DNA from: Flavobacteriales bacterium UBA7690
GTDB taxonomy: Bacteria; Bacteroidota; Bacteroidia; Flavobacteriales_F; PHOS-HE28
Direction: 5' to 3'
Assembly (NCBI GenBank): GCA_002482775.1
Contig: DLGQ01000106.1
Coordinates: 5,955-69,954 of the forward strand
Length of the DNA stretch: 64,000 nt
The notes below the pieces were generated by a model. It saw only the letters and a list, made by a program, of their open reading frames with translations, was not told the DNA's origin and ran no database searches. This document shows positions 56,695-64,000 of this stretch, one piece after another (the first letter of the stretch is position 1; each line of letters begins with the position of its first letter). The translations under genes and the position numbers were made by a program.

Positions 56695-58553
56695 GGATGG
56701 GGCGAAGGCGCTGGTGGTTCAGGTGGTGCTTCGAGGTTGTCGCCGCGCAACTTGCGGAAACGATCGCGCGCCTCGGGAACGAAGATGCTGCCTGTCTGTT
56801 CGAAGAGCAAGCGTTGGTAGAACTCCTTGGCCTTGTCGTTGTTCTTCAACCGGTCCTCGTACAATTTGCCGAGGTCGAGCAGCGCATTGTCCACTAGGAT
56901 GTCCAGCGGATAGAGCTCGAGCAACTTGGTGAGGTGCGTGGCGGCTTCTTCGTAGCGGTGGCGTGCATAGGCGATGCGGTAGCGTTCGAAGAGGATGTCA
57001 TCACCCAAGGAATGGCCGGGATAGGCCGCATCCAGCGAATCGAGCACGCCGAGCGACTCATCATACCGGTGTTGGTACCGCAGCAATTCCGCACGGGCGA
57101 AGTAGCTCAACGGCACACTGTTGCTGTCGAGCCCGAGGTTGTCCGTGATGCGCAGGGAAAGTTCCATGGCATCGTTCGCGATCAGTTTGCTCGTGCTGGA
57201 TTTCAACACTTCCAGTTGCCCTTGTGCCCACAGGAAATCACCGGAGTAGAACGAGACCTTGGCGTTGCGCAAGCGGGCCTCATGCCCGAGCATGTCGTAC
57301 TTGAAATCGAGGTCCACTTGGGAATAGAGCAATGAAGCCTCCCAAACGTTCCCGGCCAGAAGGTGTACATCGCCGAGGTCGAGTTTCAGTTGTGCTTTCG
57401 TCTTAGGGTCGATGGTCGGATGCGCGATCCCCTCTTCCAACAAGGCCACCGCACCGGCATTGTCGTTGAGGTAATACGCCTTCAGGTGCGCACGATCGCG
57501 CAGCATGTCGATGGTGGGTTGGCCTAGGCCGAGTTCCGTGAGGGTCGATGCTGCGCGTTGGTCGAGATCTTGCAATTCCAGGAGCGCTGGTTCTGCTTGA
57601 TCGGTCAATTGCTCGTACCGTGCGCGTACGGATCCGATGCGTGCTTGCACGTAGTTGGCATCGTTGCGCCCCAGGTTCAGCACATGTTCGTAACACTTGA
57701 ACGCCGTGGAGTGGTCGTCGTTGGCCAGTGCGATGCGGGCCAGTTCCATCAAACGTGTACCACCTTCATCGAAACGCTTGTCCATGGCCTTGCTCTGCAC
57801 GAAGGCCGAATTCAAGTCCTTCTGTTGGATGTACATCCAGATGAGCAGTTCGGGGTAGATGGTGCGCTGCGGATCCTTCTGGATACGACGCAGCAGTTCA
57901 ACGCGCAGTACCTCCGACCGTTCATCCGCCACGGCGAAGTCGATGGATCGCGAAAGGGCGTTCTGCACCGCTTGGATGTAGCCTTCGTTCACGGCGAGCA
58001 GGTCCATGTAGGCGCTCACCATTTTCGGGATGTCGCCTTTCGCTCCGTAGAGCCCGGCGATCTCGTATGCGAAGCCTTGTCCATCGGAGAGCATTCGGCC
58101 ACCGCGTTCGTAAGCCTCCAGCGCCCGATCCGTTTCGTTGGCCTGTTGGAACGCTTGTGCCACTGCGCGGATGCTGTTCTGGTCACCGCGCATCTGTTTC
58201 AGCGCTTTGTCGTATTCCTTGTTGGCCTTATCTGTTTGCCCGGCGGCTTTGTACACACCACCGAGGTCTATGATGTACTTCGGGTCACCGTTGGCGCGGC
58301 GCATCTGGTCCTTCACGAGTTTCTCCGCACCTTCCAGATCGTTCAGTGCGGTATAGCTCTTCAGCAGTTGCTCGTAGTAGAACGCCGAGGGTTGTTTGCG
58401 GTGAAGCTTCTCGTAATAGAGGATCGCCTTCGTGTAGTCGCCTTGTTGGAAATACTGCGCAGCGAGTTGCTCATCGGTTCCCGGCTGTGCGAACGACAAC
58501 GTTGGTGTACCCATCAAGAGCACGAGCAGGAGTAGGAGCCGGGTGCTTTTCAT
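56691..58553 (-). CDS. Secreted or periplasmic tetratricopeptide-repeat protein
   Basis: 620 residues; signal peptide MKSTRLLLLLVLLMGTPTLSFA-Q. TPR repeats begin at QLAAQYFQQGDYTKAILYYEKL (about 28-50) and continue through most of the protein, e.g. ALEAYERGG, HSTAFKCYEHVLNLG and AKEFYQRLLFEQTG; the last ~20 residues are Pro-rich. A scaffold in the envelope; binding partners unknown. Same operon as DUF4286 and rsmA. Its ATG overlaps the upstream lipoprotein stop (ATGA). Confidence 0.86.
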   Translation of the reverse strand: MKSTRLLLLLVLLMGTPTLSFAQPGTDEQLAAQYFQQGDYTKAILYYEKLHRKQPSAFYYEQLLKSYTALNDLEGAEKLVKDQMRRANGDPKYIIDLGGVYKAAGQTDKANKEYDKALKQMRGDQNSIRAVAQAFQQANETDRALEAYERGGRMLSDGQGFAYEIAGLYGAKGDIPKMVSAYMDLLAVNEGYIQAVQNALSRSIDFAVADERSEVLRVELLRRIQKDPQRTIYPELLIWMYIQQKDLNSAFVQSKAMDKRFDEGGTRLMELARIALANDDHSTAFKCYEHVLNLGRNDANYVQARIGSVRARYEQLTDQAEPALLELQDLDQRAASTLTELGLGQPTIDMLRDRAHLKAYYLNDNAGAVALLEEGIAHPTIDPKTKAQLKLDLGDVHLLAGNVWEASLLYSQVDLDFKYDMLGHEARLRNAKVSFYSGDFLWAQGQLEVLKSSTSKLIANDAMELSLRITDNLGLDSNSVPLSYFARAELLRYQHRYDESLGVLDSLDAAYPGHSLGDDILFERYRIAYARHRYEEAATHLTKLLELYPLDILVDNALLDLGKLYEDRLKNNDKAKEFYQRLLFEQTGSIFVPEARDRFRKLRGDNLEAPPEPPAPSPHP

Positions 58554-59104
58554 CGGGTGCGACGTTTCTGTAGGGTGTCCACGAGCAGGCTGTCCACCTG
58601 CAATTGCCGTTCCAACGCGTGCTGGGTGGATCGGTAGTTGGTGATCACCTCAAGAACCCTGTTCTCGATGGTGGCGACCGCAGTGGCTTCGTTGGCCAAG
58701 GCGTGGGCGCCCTCTTCTTCCGCCAGTGCAGCAGTTGAGAGGTCCTGCTTCAGTTGTTTTAAACGAACAGTCCCTTTGGCGGCAGCCTCCGAAACGTTCC
58801 GGTGATCCGTGGCCCGGCGTGATGCTTCGCGTAGTTGCACGAACTGGTCGCCCAAGGTGGAGGCGTTGGTGCGGTCCAGCGTATCCGCGAAGCGCTGGAG
58901 GAACAGCACCCTGTTCGCTTGCAGGATGGAGTCCGCTGCGGCATAGTGCTGCGTGTCCAGTTCGTTCAAGGTGAGTCGTACGGCGTCCAATGCGGTGATC
59001 AAACTATCCACGGCGGCTATCTGTCGCGGATCGGCGGCACGGCGGCACGAGACCGTTGTGCATGCGATCAACGCGATGACGGCTGCGAACAGTATGGAAC
59101 GCAT
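58550..59104 (-). CDS. Coiled-coil lipoprotein, hypothetical
   Basis: 184 residues from ATG 59104. Signal peptide with lipobox VSCRRA (Cys20), followed by an almost wholly helical coiled-coil protein (heptad-rich ALDAVRLTLNELDTQ, then QLREASRRATDHRN and RQLQVDSLLVDTLQKRRTR). Function unknown. The ATG overlaps the serS TAA by one base, so it is in the serS transcript. Confidence 0.75.
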   Translation of the reverse strand: MRSILFAAVIALIACTTVSCRRAADPRQIAAVDSLITALDAVRLTLNELDTQHYAAADSILQANRVLFLQRFADTLDRTNASTLGDQFVQLREASRRATDHRNVSEAAAKGTVRLKQLKQDLSTAALAEEEGAHALANEATAVATIENRVLEVITNYRSTQHALERQLQVDSLLVDTLQKRRTR

Positions 59105-60381
59105 TATTTGGTGATCATGGCGAAGCCCGTGTAGGGTTGAAGGGCTTTCGGTATGCGGATACCTTCGGGCGTTTGGTTGTTCTCCAACAGTGCGGCCACG
59201 ATGCGTGCCAAGGCGAGCGCGCTGCCGTTCAAGGTGTGGGCGAGCTTCGGCTTCTTGTCGTCGGTGTTGCGGTAGCGCAACTTCAACCGGTTGCTCTGAT
59301 AGGTCTCGAAGTTGCTGATGGAGCTCACTTCCAACCAGCGCTTCTGCGCTGCCGACCACACTTCCATATCGTAAGTGAGGGCGCTGCTGAAGCCCATGTC
59401 GCCACCGCAGAGCAGCAGTTGGCGGTAGGGTAGTTCCAGAGCGCGCAGCAGGCCTTTCACGTGCTCCACCATTTCCTCCAGCACGGCGTAGCTGTTCTCG
59501 GGCTTTTCGATCCGCACGATCTCCACTTTGTCGAACTGGTGTACTCGGTTCAAGCCGCGCACGTGTGCACCGTAGCTGCCCGCTTCGCGCCGGAAGCACG
59601 GCGTGTAGCCTACCATCTTGATCGGTAATTGTGCCGCCTCCACGATCTCGTCGCGGTAGAGGTTGGTGATCGGCACTTCCGCCGTGGGGATCAGGTACAG
59701 ACCATCAGCGGTAGCGTGGTACATCTGGCCTTCTTTGTCCGGCAACTGGCCTGTGGAGAATGCGCTTTCGGCATTGACCATGTGCGGCGGGATGATCTCG
59801 CGATACCCGGCTTCGGTGGCCTTGTCCAGGAAGAAGGCGATGAGTGCGCGTTGCAGTTTCGCGCCTTGTCCGCTGTAGACCGGGAAGCCCGCACCGGTGA
59901 TCTTCACGCCGAGGTCCATATGGAGGAAGCCATATTCCTCACCCAGTTCCCAATGCGGTTTGGCATCGGCACCCAGTTCGGGGATCGCGCCTTCCTGCAT
60001 CACGGTGATGTTCTCTTCCGGCGTGCGGCCAGCGGGCACCTTCGCGCTCGGGGCATTGGGAATGGTACACAGGTGATCCTGTAGCGCCTTCTCCGTGGCT
60101 TCCAACTTCTCTTTCAGCGAAGCCGTTGCGGCCTTCAGGTCTGTGGTACGGGCGCGCGCGGTTTCCGCTTCGTCCTTCTTACCGGCCTTCATCAGGTCGC
60201 CGATGGTGCGGCTCAGGCCGTTCAGCTCCGCGAGGCGAGCGTCAAGGTCCGTTTGTGTGGCACGACGGAGGTCGTCCAATTCACGGGCGGTATCCAACAG
60301 TGCTTTCGCATCGATGTTGCGCTTGGTGAGGCGTTGTTCGGCCTCTTCACGTTGCTCGCGCAGGAAATTCAACTCCAGCAT
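59104..60381 (-). CDS. serS: Seryl-tRNA synthetase
   Basis: 425 residues; charges tRNA-Ser and tRNA-Sec. N-terminal coiled-coil arm (about 30-100), then class II core with motif 2 FRREAGSYGAHVRGLNRVHQFDKVE (about residues 262-286) and motif 3 LNGSALALARIVAALLENNQTPEG near 383. Begins MLELNFLREQREE, normal for the family. A possible -7 box TACCTTTA lies on the minus strand at 60416-60409. Heads the leftward operon serS-lipoprotein-TPR-DUF4286-rsmA. Confidence 0.97.
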   Translation of the reverse strand: MLELNFLREQREEAEQRLTKRNIDAKALLDTARELDDLRRATQTDLDARLAELNGLSRTIGDLMKAGKKDEAETARARTTDLKAATASLKEKLEATEKALQDHLCTIPNAPSAKVPAGRTPEENITVMQEGAIPELGADAKPHWELGEEYGFLHMDLGVKITGAGFPVYSGQGAKLQRALIAFFLDKATEAGYREIIPPHMVNAESAFSTGQLPDKEGQMYHATADGLYLIPTAEVPITNLYRDEIVEAAQLPIKMVGYTPCFRREAGSYGAHVRGLNRVHQFDKVEIVRIEKPENSYAVLEEMVEHVKGLLRALELPYRQLLLCGGDMGFSSALTYDMEVWSAAQKRWLEVSSISNFETYQSNRLKLRYRNTDDKKPKLAHTLNGSALALARIVAALLENNQTPEGIRIPKALQPYTGFAMITK

Positions 60382-60408
60382 ATCCGGGACGGGTGTTCGG
60401 GTGGTAGG

Positions 60409-60416
60409 TAAAGGTA
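60409..60416 (-). promoter_or_regulatory. Possible -7 box of serS
   Basis: TACCTTTA on the minus strand, one base off TAnnTTTG, 27 nt before the serS ATG. Confidence 0.4.
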
Positions 60417-60463
60417 GCGGGGGAAGTGGGCTGCGGCCGTGATGGTGCCGTGTGCGGCCAACG

Positions 60464-60497
60464 AAAAAGGCCTCCCCGAATGGACGGGAAGGCCTTT
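60464..60497 (-). terminator. Terminator of the rplU-rpmA operon
   Basis: On the minus strand AAAGGCCTTCCCG (60497-60485) pairs with CGGGGAGGCCTTT, followed by TTTTT (ending at 60464). It lies 17 nt downstream of the rpmA stop. Confidence 0.85.
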
Positions 60498-60514
60498 CGG
60501 TAGAGGATGTTCGC

Positions 60515-60781
60515 TTAGTTCTTGGACTCAGCAGGGAGCACGCTCACCACGCTGCGGTCGCCACGCTTCTTCTGGAAGGTGACCACGCCATCAGCCGTAG
60601 CATACAGGGTGTGGTCCAAGCCGATACCCACGTTACGGCCGGGGTGGTGCTTGGTACCGCGCTGACGCACGATGATGTTGCCTGAGATGGCCGTTTGACC
60701 ACCGAACAATTTGATGCCGAGACGCTTCGAGTGCGATTCGCGACCGTTCTGGGTACTGCCTTCACCTTTCTTGTGTGCCAT
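60515..60781 (-). CDS. rpmA: 50S ribosomal protein L27
   Basis: 88 residues; located near the peptidyl transferase centre. Sequence is canonical: MAHKKGEGSTQNGRES, LGIKLFGGQTAISGNIIVRQRG, HHPGRNVGIGLDHTLYA. No N-terminal processing extension. Downstream of rplU with a 50-nt spacer that holds a small palindrome; ends at the terminator 60464-60497. Confidence 0.97.
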   Translation of the reverse strand: MAHKKGEGSTQNGRESHSKRLGIKLFGGQTAISGNIIVRQRGTKHHPGRNVGIGLDHTLYATADGVVTFQKKRGDRSVVSVLPAESKN

Positions 60782-60797
60782 AGCTTATGGGGATGTC

Positions 60798-60818
60798 ATT
60801 CCGGGCTTGCCCCGGAAT
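60798..60818. repeat. Palindrome in the rplU-rpmA spacer
   Basis: ATTCCGGG (60798-60805) and CCCGGAAT (60811-60818) flank CTTGC. The segment resembles the common interspersed TCATTCC...GGAATC class of REP-like sequences. May affect mRNA processing between the two genes. Confidence 0.5.
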
Positions 60819-60834
60819 CTCGTTGGGTCTCGGG

Positions 60835-61362
60835 TTACTTCTTGTCGTCTTTCTTGGGAGCGGCCTTCTTGGCTGCTGCTTTCTTGGGCGCTGCTGCTTT
60901 GGCCGGTGCTGCTTTTTTGGCGGCTACCTTCTTGGGAGCTGCTTCTTTCGCGGCGGTCGCTTTGGCGGCGTTGGTCTTCGCTTTTGGAGCGGCATTGCGT
61001 TCTACACGTGGGGCAGGAGCGGTGCTCTTGCTCGCGTCGAACTTCTCGCCTTTTCCCAGGATCGCTTCGATCCACAGCTCGGTGAGGTACTGGCGGTGGC
61101 CGTTCAGCTTCTGGTAGCCCTTGCGGCGCTTCTTCTTGAATACGAGTTCCTTGTCGCCCTTGCCGTGGTTGAGGACCTTCGCGCTGATGCGGAAACCGTC
61201 CACCTTGGGGGTGCCCACGTTAATGGTCTTGCCATCGCTCACGAGCAGGACGTTATCCAGTTCTACGTGCTTACCTGCCTCAGCTTCCAGGCGATGGACT
61301 TTCAGCTTCTGGCCCTTGCTCACTTTGAACTGCTGGCCGGCGATATCAACAATGGCGTACAT
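60835..61362 (-). CDS. rplU: 50S ribosomal protein L21 with Lys/Ala-rich C-terminal tail
   Basis: 175 residues against about 103 for typical L21. Residues 1-103 are the canonical domain (YAIVDIAGQQFKVSKGQ, VLNHGKGDKELVFKKKRRKGYQKLNGHRQYLTEL). The last ~60 residues are low-complexity Lys/Ala/Pro (NAAKATAAKEAAPKKVAAKK...), histone H1-like, probably disordered and RNA-binding. A strong promoter TTG-N19-TACATTTG precedes it. Confidence 0.95.
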   Translation of the reverse strand: MYAIVDIAGQQFKVSKGQKLKVHRLEAEAGKHVELDNVLLVSDGKTINVGTPKVDGFRISAKVLNHGKGDKELVFKKKRRKGYQKLNGHRQYLTELWIEAILGKGEKFDASKSTAPAPRVERNAAPKAKTNAAKATAAKEAAPKKVAAKKAAPAKAAAPKKAAAKKAAPKKDDKK

Positions 61363-61385
61363 GGTCTTTCCTCGGAAATGGGCTG

Positions 61386-61415
61386 CAAATGTAGTGGATC
61401 GTATGGAACTGACAA
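61386..61415 (-). promoter_or_regulatory. Promoter of rplU-rpmA
   Basis: On the minus strand TTG (61415-61413), 19-nt spacer and TACATTTG (61393-61386), a full consensus match, 23 nt before the rplU ATG. The TTG lies inside the distal arm of the metK terminator (61412-61422). Confidence 0.75.
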
Positions 61416-61459
61416 GCCCCGGTTGAAAAGGCGTAAGTGCCTGTCCAGCCGGGGCTTGT
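61412..61459 (-). terminator. Terminator-like hairpin after metK
   Basis: Perfect 11-bp arms ACAAGCCCCGG (61412-61422) and CCGGGGCTTGT (61449-61459), loop 26 nt, starting 28 nt downstream of the metK stop (minus direction). No long T-run follows. Confidence 0.6.
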
Positions 61460-61486
61460 GGATCTTCGGGCAGAAAGTGGGGCCGA

Positions 61487-62746
61487 TCAGAGCTTGAAAG
61501 CCTTCTTCACCACACCCAACGCGTTCAACTCTTCCCAAGGGAACAGCTTCACCTTCACCTTCTTGGTCTTGCCAGCGCTTGAGAAGGTCTTCTCCACCAC
61601 TTTGCTCTCGCGGCCCATGTGTCCGTAGCTCGCGGTTTCGCTGTAGATCGGGGTGCGCAATTTGAAGCGCTTCTCGATGAAGTACGGCTTCATGTTGAAT
61701 TCCGGCAGTGCGGCGATCGTGTTGGCGATGGCACCGTCGTTCATCTTCACTTTGCTGGTGCCGTAGGTGTTCACGTAAAAGCCGACCGGCTCGGCGACAC
61801 CGATGGCGTAAGCGACCTGTACAAGCACTTCATCGCACACACCGGCTGCGACCAGATGTTTGGCAACGTGTCGCGCGGCATACGCTGCACTACGGTCCAC
61901 TTTGCTCGGGTCTTTTCCGCTGAAGGCACCACCACCGTGCGCACCTTTTCCACCGTAGGTATCCACGATGATCTTGCGACCCGTGAGGCCGGTATCGCCA
62001 TGCGGACCACCGATCACGAACTTGCCGGTCGGGTTGATGTGATAAGCGATGTCCTTGCCGAAGAGGGCTTGCACGCGCTTGGGCAATTGTTTCATCACAC
62101 GCGGCACGAGGATCTCGATGATATCCTTCTTGATCTTCGCGAGCATCACAGGCTCCTTATCGAAGTCGTCGTGCTGGGTGCTTACCACGATGGCGTCGAT
62201 GCGCAGTGGCTTGCCGTTGTCGGCGTACTCGATCGTCACCTGGCTCTTCGCGTCGGGGCGCAGGTACGGCATCTTGCTGTTCTTCTCGCGGCGGATGGTG
62301 GCGAGTTCGCGCAGCAACATGTGGCTCAGCTCCAGTGGCAGCGGCATGTAGTTGTCCGTGTCGCGACAGGCATAACCGAACATCATGCCTTGGTCGCCAG
62401 CACCTTGCTCTTCGGGGTTCTTGCGCTCCACACCTTGATTGATGTCCGGGCTTTGCTCGTGGATCGCGCTGAAGATGCCGCAGCTGTTGGCCTCGAACAT
62501 GTACTCGCTCTTGGTGTACCCGATCTTGCGGATCACCTCGCGGGCGATCTCCTGCACATCGAGATAGGCCTTGCTCTTCACTTCACCGGCGAGCACCACT
62601 TGGCCCGTTGTCACCAACGTTTCGCACGCCACTTTGCTGGTGGGATCGAAGGCGAGGAAGTTGTCGATCAATGCATCGCTGATCTGGTCGGCGACCTTAT
62701 CAGGGTGGCCTTCGCTAACGGACTCGGAGGTGAAGAGGTATGGCAT
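61487..62746 (-). CDS. metK: S-adenosylmethionine synthetase
   Basis: 419 residues from ATG 62746; the long upstream reading has no similarity. Makes SAM from methionine and ATP. Motifs: SEGHPDKVADQISDALID at the N-terminus (His14 region), GAGDQGMMFGYA near residue 115, and the C-terminal GGKGAHGGGAFSGKDPSKVDRSAAY region. Its promoter TTG-N19-TTCCTTTG lies at 62794-62765, giving an 18-nt leader. Divergent from the outer-membrane protein gene. No SAM riboswitch seen in the short leader. Confidence 0.97.
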   Translation of the reverse strand: MPYLFTSESVSEGHPDKVADQISDALIDNFLAFDPTSKVACETLVTTGQVVLAGEVKSKAYLDVQEIAREVIRKIGYTKSEYMFEANSCGIFSAIHEQSPDINQGVERKNPEEQGAGDQGMMFGYACRDTDNYMPLPLELSHMLLRELATIRREKNSKMPYLRPDAKSQVTIEYADNGKPLRIDAIVVSTQHDDFDKEPVMLAKIKKDIIEILVPRVMKQLPKRVQALFGKDIAYHINPTGKFVIGGPHGDTGLTGRKIIVDTYGGKGAHGGGAFSGKDPSKVDRSAAYAARHVAKHLVAAGVCDEVLVQVAYAIGVAEPVGFYVNTYGTSKVKMNDGAIANTIAALPEFNMKPYFIEKRFKLRTPIYSETASYGHMGRESKVVEKTFSSAGKTKKVKVKLFPWEELNALGVVKKAFKL

Positions 62747-62764
62747 GTTGTGAATTCGAGGGTG

Positions 62765-62794
62765 CAAAGGAAGCAGTTCCCTCGGGACCGGCAA
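62765..62794 (-). promoter_or_regulatory. Promoter of metK
   Basis: On the minus strand TTG (62794-62792), 19-nt spacer, TTCCTTTG (62772-62765; one mismatch from TAnnTTTG), 18 nt before the metK ATG. Confidence 0.65.
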
Positions 62795-62855
62795 GATCCA
62801 AGTGGTTGTGGAAAACGCATGATCGCGGGGCGCTGGTCGATGTGGTACAGGACCC

Positions 62856-62863
62856 TTCCTTTG
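62856..62863 (+). promoter_or_regulatory. -7 box 4 nt before ATG at 62868
   Basis: TTCCTTTG followed by CGGC and ATG, the same box as metK on the opposite strand. Predicts a leaderless transcript. Confidence 0.45.
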
Positions 62864-62867
62864 CGGC

Positions 62868-63479
62868 ATGCTAATGAACATGCTCTCCACCTTACGCGCG
62901 ACCGCGCTTTCCGGTTTGCTTCTCAGCGCTGCAACATCGACCACTTCAACCGCGCAGACCTTCAATATCGGTGACAAGATCGTCGGGCTCAGCATCGGTG
63001 TAGGCGGCAATTATTCCGCGGGCAGCACCTATTCGTCACAGACACCTGCCTTGGGTATCACCTACGAGCAGGGCGTTACCGACCTCGGGCCTGGGGTGCT
63101 CGGCATCGGCGGTTACCTGGGGTACAAGAGCCTCTCCGCGAAGACCGATTACGTCTTCGGTCCCTCCCGCTACAATTATGACTGGACGTGGAACTACCTC
63201 ATCATCGGTGTGCGTGGGGTTTGGCACTACAACGATTGGCATAGTGATGACAAGCTGGACACCTACGGCGGATTGATGCTGGGGTACAACATCGTTTCCT
63301 TCAAGGACAAGTCGGTCTATCCGGCCAACTACCCGGCCTACAGGTATAATTCTGTCAGCGGCATCGGCCTCACGGGATTTTTGGGTGCCCGGTATTGGTT
63401 CAGTGAGAACTTGGGTGCGCAGGCCGAACTGGGTTACGGCATCAGCGTGCTCAGCTTGGGGGTTTCGCTCAAGCTGTGA
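62868..63479 (+). CDS. Predicted outer membrane beta-barrel (opacity/OmpW-like) protein
   Basis: 203 residues. N-terminal signal ending near TTSTAQ-TFNIG. The mature protein shows eight or so amphipathic strands with aromatic girdles (GVGGNYSAGSTYSS, LGIGGYLGYKSLS, YLIIGVRGVWHYNDW) and ends in GISVLSLGVSLKL. Typical of small outer-membrane barrels; function unknown. Divergent from metK; convergent with gldA. Confidence 0.72.
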   Translation: MLMNMLSTLRATALSGLLLSAATSTTSTAQTFNIGDKIVGLSIGVGGNYSAGSTYSSQTPALGITYEQGVTDLGPGVLGIGGYLGYKSLSAKTDYVFGPSRYNYDWTWNYLIIGVRGVWHYNDWHSDDKLDTYGGLMLGYNIVSFKDKSVYPANYPAYRYNSVSGIGLTGFLGARYWFSENLGAQAELGYGISVLSLGVSLKL

Positions 63480-63499
63480 TCGAGGCTTCGGCGGACCGA

Positions 63500-64000
63500 T
63501 CAGGATGAGCGAGTAAGCTCCTTGAAGACATCCTCCAAGCCGCGCTCGATCTTCTGCAAGCCGAGCACTTGTAGTCCGTTGTCCACGGCGAAGCGGAACA
63601 CGGCAGGCCGCACATCCACCGTTGCGGAGTGGGCGAGCAGCCAGGTGTTGGCCTGTTTGCGGTGGGCCTGTTGCACGCCACTGATGTTCAGCAGTTGGTT
63701 GGCAAACACCTCGCGATCGAATTCGACCTCCAGGGCTTCGCGCTGTTGTGTGCCGCTGCGCAAAGTGCTGGCCTTGTCGTCCGCCACCACCTTGCCCCGG
63801 TCGATGATGATCACCCGGTCGCAGATGGCTTCCACCTCTTGCATGATGTGGGTGCTCAGCATGATCGTCCGGCGTTCGCCGATGCGTTTGATCAGCGCGC
63901 GCACCTCCACGAGCTGGTTGGGGTCCAGGCCGCTCGTGGGTTCGTCCAGGATCAACACTTCGGGGTCGTGGATCATCGCCTGTGCCAGGCCCACCCGTTG
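63500..64000 (-). CDS. gldA: ABC transporter ATP-binding protein GldA-like, 5' end outside window
   Basis: The minus-strand frame is open to the right edge; 166 C-terminal residues are present of a usual ~300. The tail of the signature motif (QRVGLAQ), Walker B LILDEPTSGLDPN and the switch His (LSTHIMQEV) are visible, followed by CDRVIIIDRGKVVADD and a C-terminal IERGLEDVFKELTRSS ending. These match GldA, the ATPase of the GldA-GldF-GldG transporter linked to gliding in Flavobacteriia, although close paralogues exist. The membrane partners would lie beyond the window. Confidence 0.82.
   Translation of the reverse strand, partial: QRVGLAQAMIHDPEVLILDEPTSGLDPNQLVEVRALIKRIGERRTIMLSTHIMQEVEAICDRVIIIDRGKVVADDKASTLRSGTQQREALEVEFDREVFANQLLNISGVQQAHRKQANTWLLAHSATVDVRPAVFRFAVDNGLQVLGLQKIERGLEDVFKELTRSS

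Noticed and set aside
60835..60960. Low-complexity GCTGCT/TTCTTG tract as a microsatellite
   Set aside because: It is the codon-level echo of the Lys/Ala tail of L21; noted there as a protein feature.

Overview
The window is 64 kb of a GC-rich (roughly 60 percent by eye) chromosome that reads as Bacteroidota, most likely a Flavobacteriales-like lineage. The evidence is type IX secretion C-terminal sorting domains on two large secreted proteins, a GldA-type ABC ATPase at the right edge, a TonB-dependent receptor with an N-terminal carboxypeptidase-like domain, and promoters of the Bacteroidota form TTG-N19-TAnnTTTG. Gene orders also fit those familiar in Flavobacteriia: coaX / outer membrane protein / lptC / CorC-like / PpiD-like; purH-mreB-mreC-mreD-mrdA-rodA; and serS / lipoprotein / TPR / DUF4286 / rsmA / mgtE. 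Most of the window is ordinary chromosomal backbone. There is no rRNA operon, CRISPR array, prophage or recognisable insertion sequence, and one tRNA (Phe).

Layout. 0-2.8 kb: gpmI (cut by the left edge) coupled to an orphan sensor kinase, with a divergent HD-domain gene. 2.9-9.5 kb: tRNA-Phe and the rightward coaX-OMP-lptC-small membrane protein-CorC-PpiD series (cofactor and envelope functions). 9.5-18.2 kb: leftward purH and the cell-shape operon mreBCD-mrdA-rodA, in which consecutive genes overlap by ATGA, flanked by two outer-membrane barrel proteins. 18.3-23.1 kb: a YqaA-like membrane protein, then a surface lipoprotein and a TonB-dependent receptor. 23.1-29.7 kb: LOG protein, a CotH/LTD T9SS cargo, a DUF1801 protein and two paralogous MDR oxidoreductases. 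29.8-31.5 kb: a secreted protein with MORN/YwqK-like repeats.

31.6-36 kb looks accessory: a DUF2130 coiled-coil protein and an AlbA_2/Schlafen-type ATPase form one operon whose promoter is bracketed by four GTTACAT repeats, next to a lipoprotein gene and a dispersed repeat. 36-40.3 kb: mfd, carrying an in-frame repeat-like insertion, coupled to a protein with an EF-Tu domain-III-like N-terminus. 40.3-42.3 kb: a small possible redox module (Cys-containing lipoprotein, CxxC thioredoxin-like protein, Cys-rich MarR regulator) flanked by two nearly identical 67-bp elements. Read on the minus strand, each element has a promoter-like box and an RNA able to form two mutually exclusive hairpins. 42.3-54.2 kb: metabolic and hypothetical genes (EEP phosphatase, DUF1697, TerB-like, RidA, T9SS cargo, fbp, GNAT, aspartokinase, orphan HPt protein, GDPD, 2-hydroxyacid dehydrogenase). 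54.2-63.5 kb: mgtE, rsmA, DUF4286, TPR, lipoprotein, serS, rpmA, rplU, metK and an outer-membrane protein. The window ends inside gldA.

The most unusual observations are the paired 67-bp regulatory-RNA-like elements around the possible redox module, the repeat-bracketed promoter of the AlbA_2/DUF2130 operon, the in-frame repeat peptide in Mfd, and a recurring promoter box exactly 4 nt before ATG that suggests leaderless transcripts. All product names are homology judgements from motifs and length; nothing was searched against a database.
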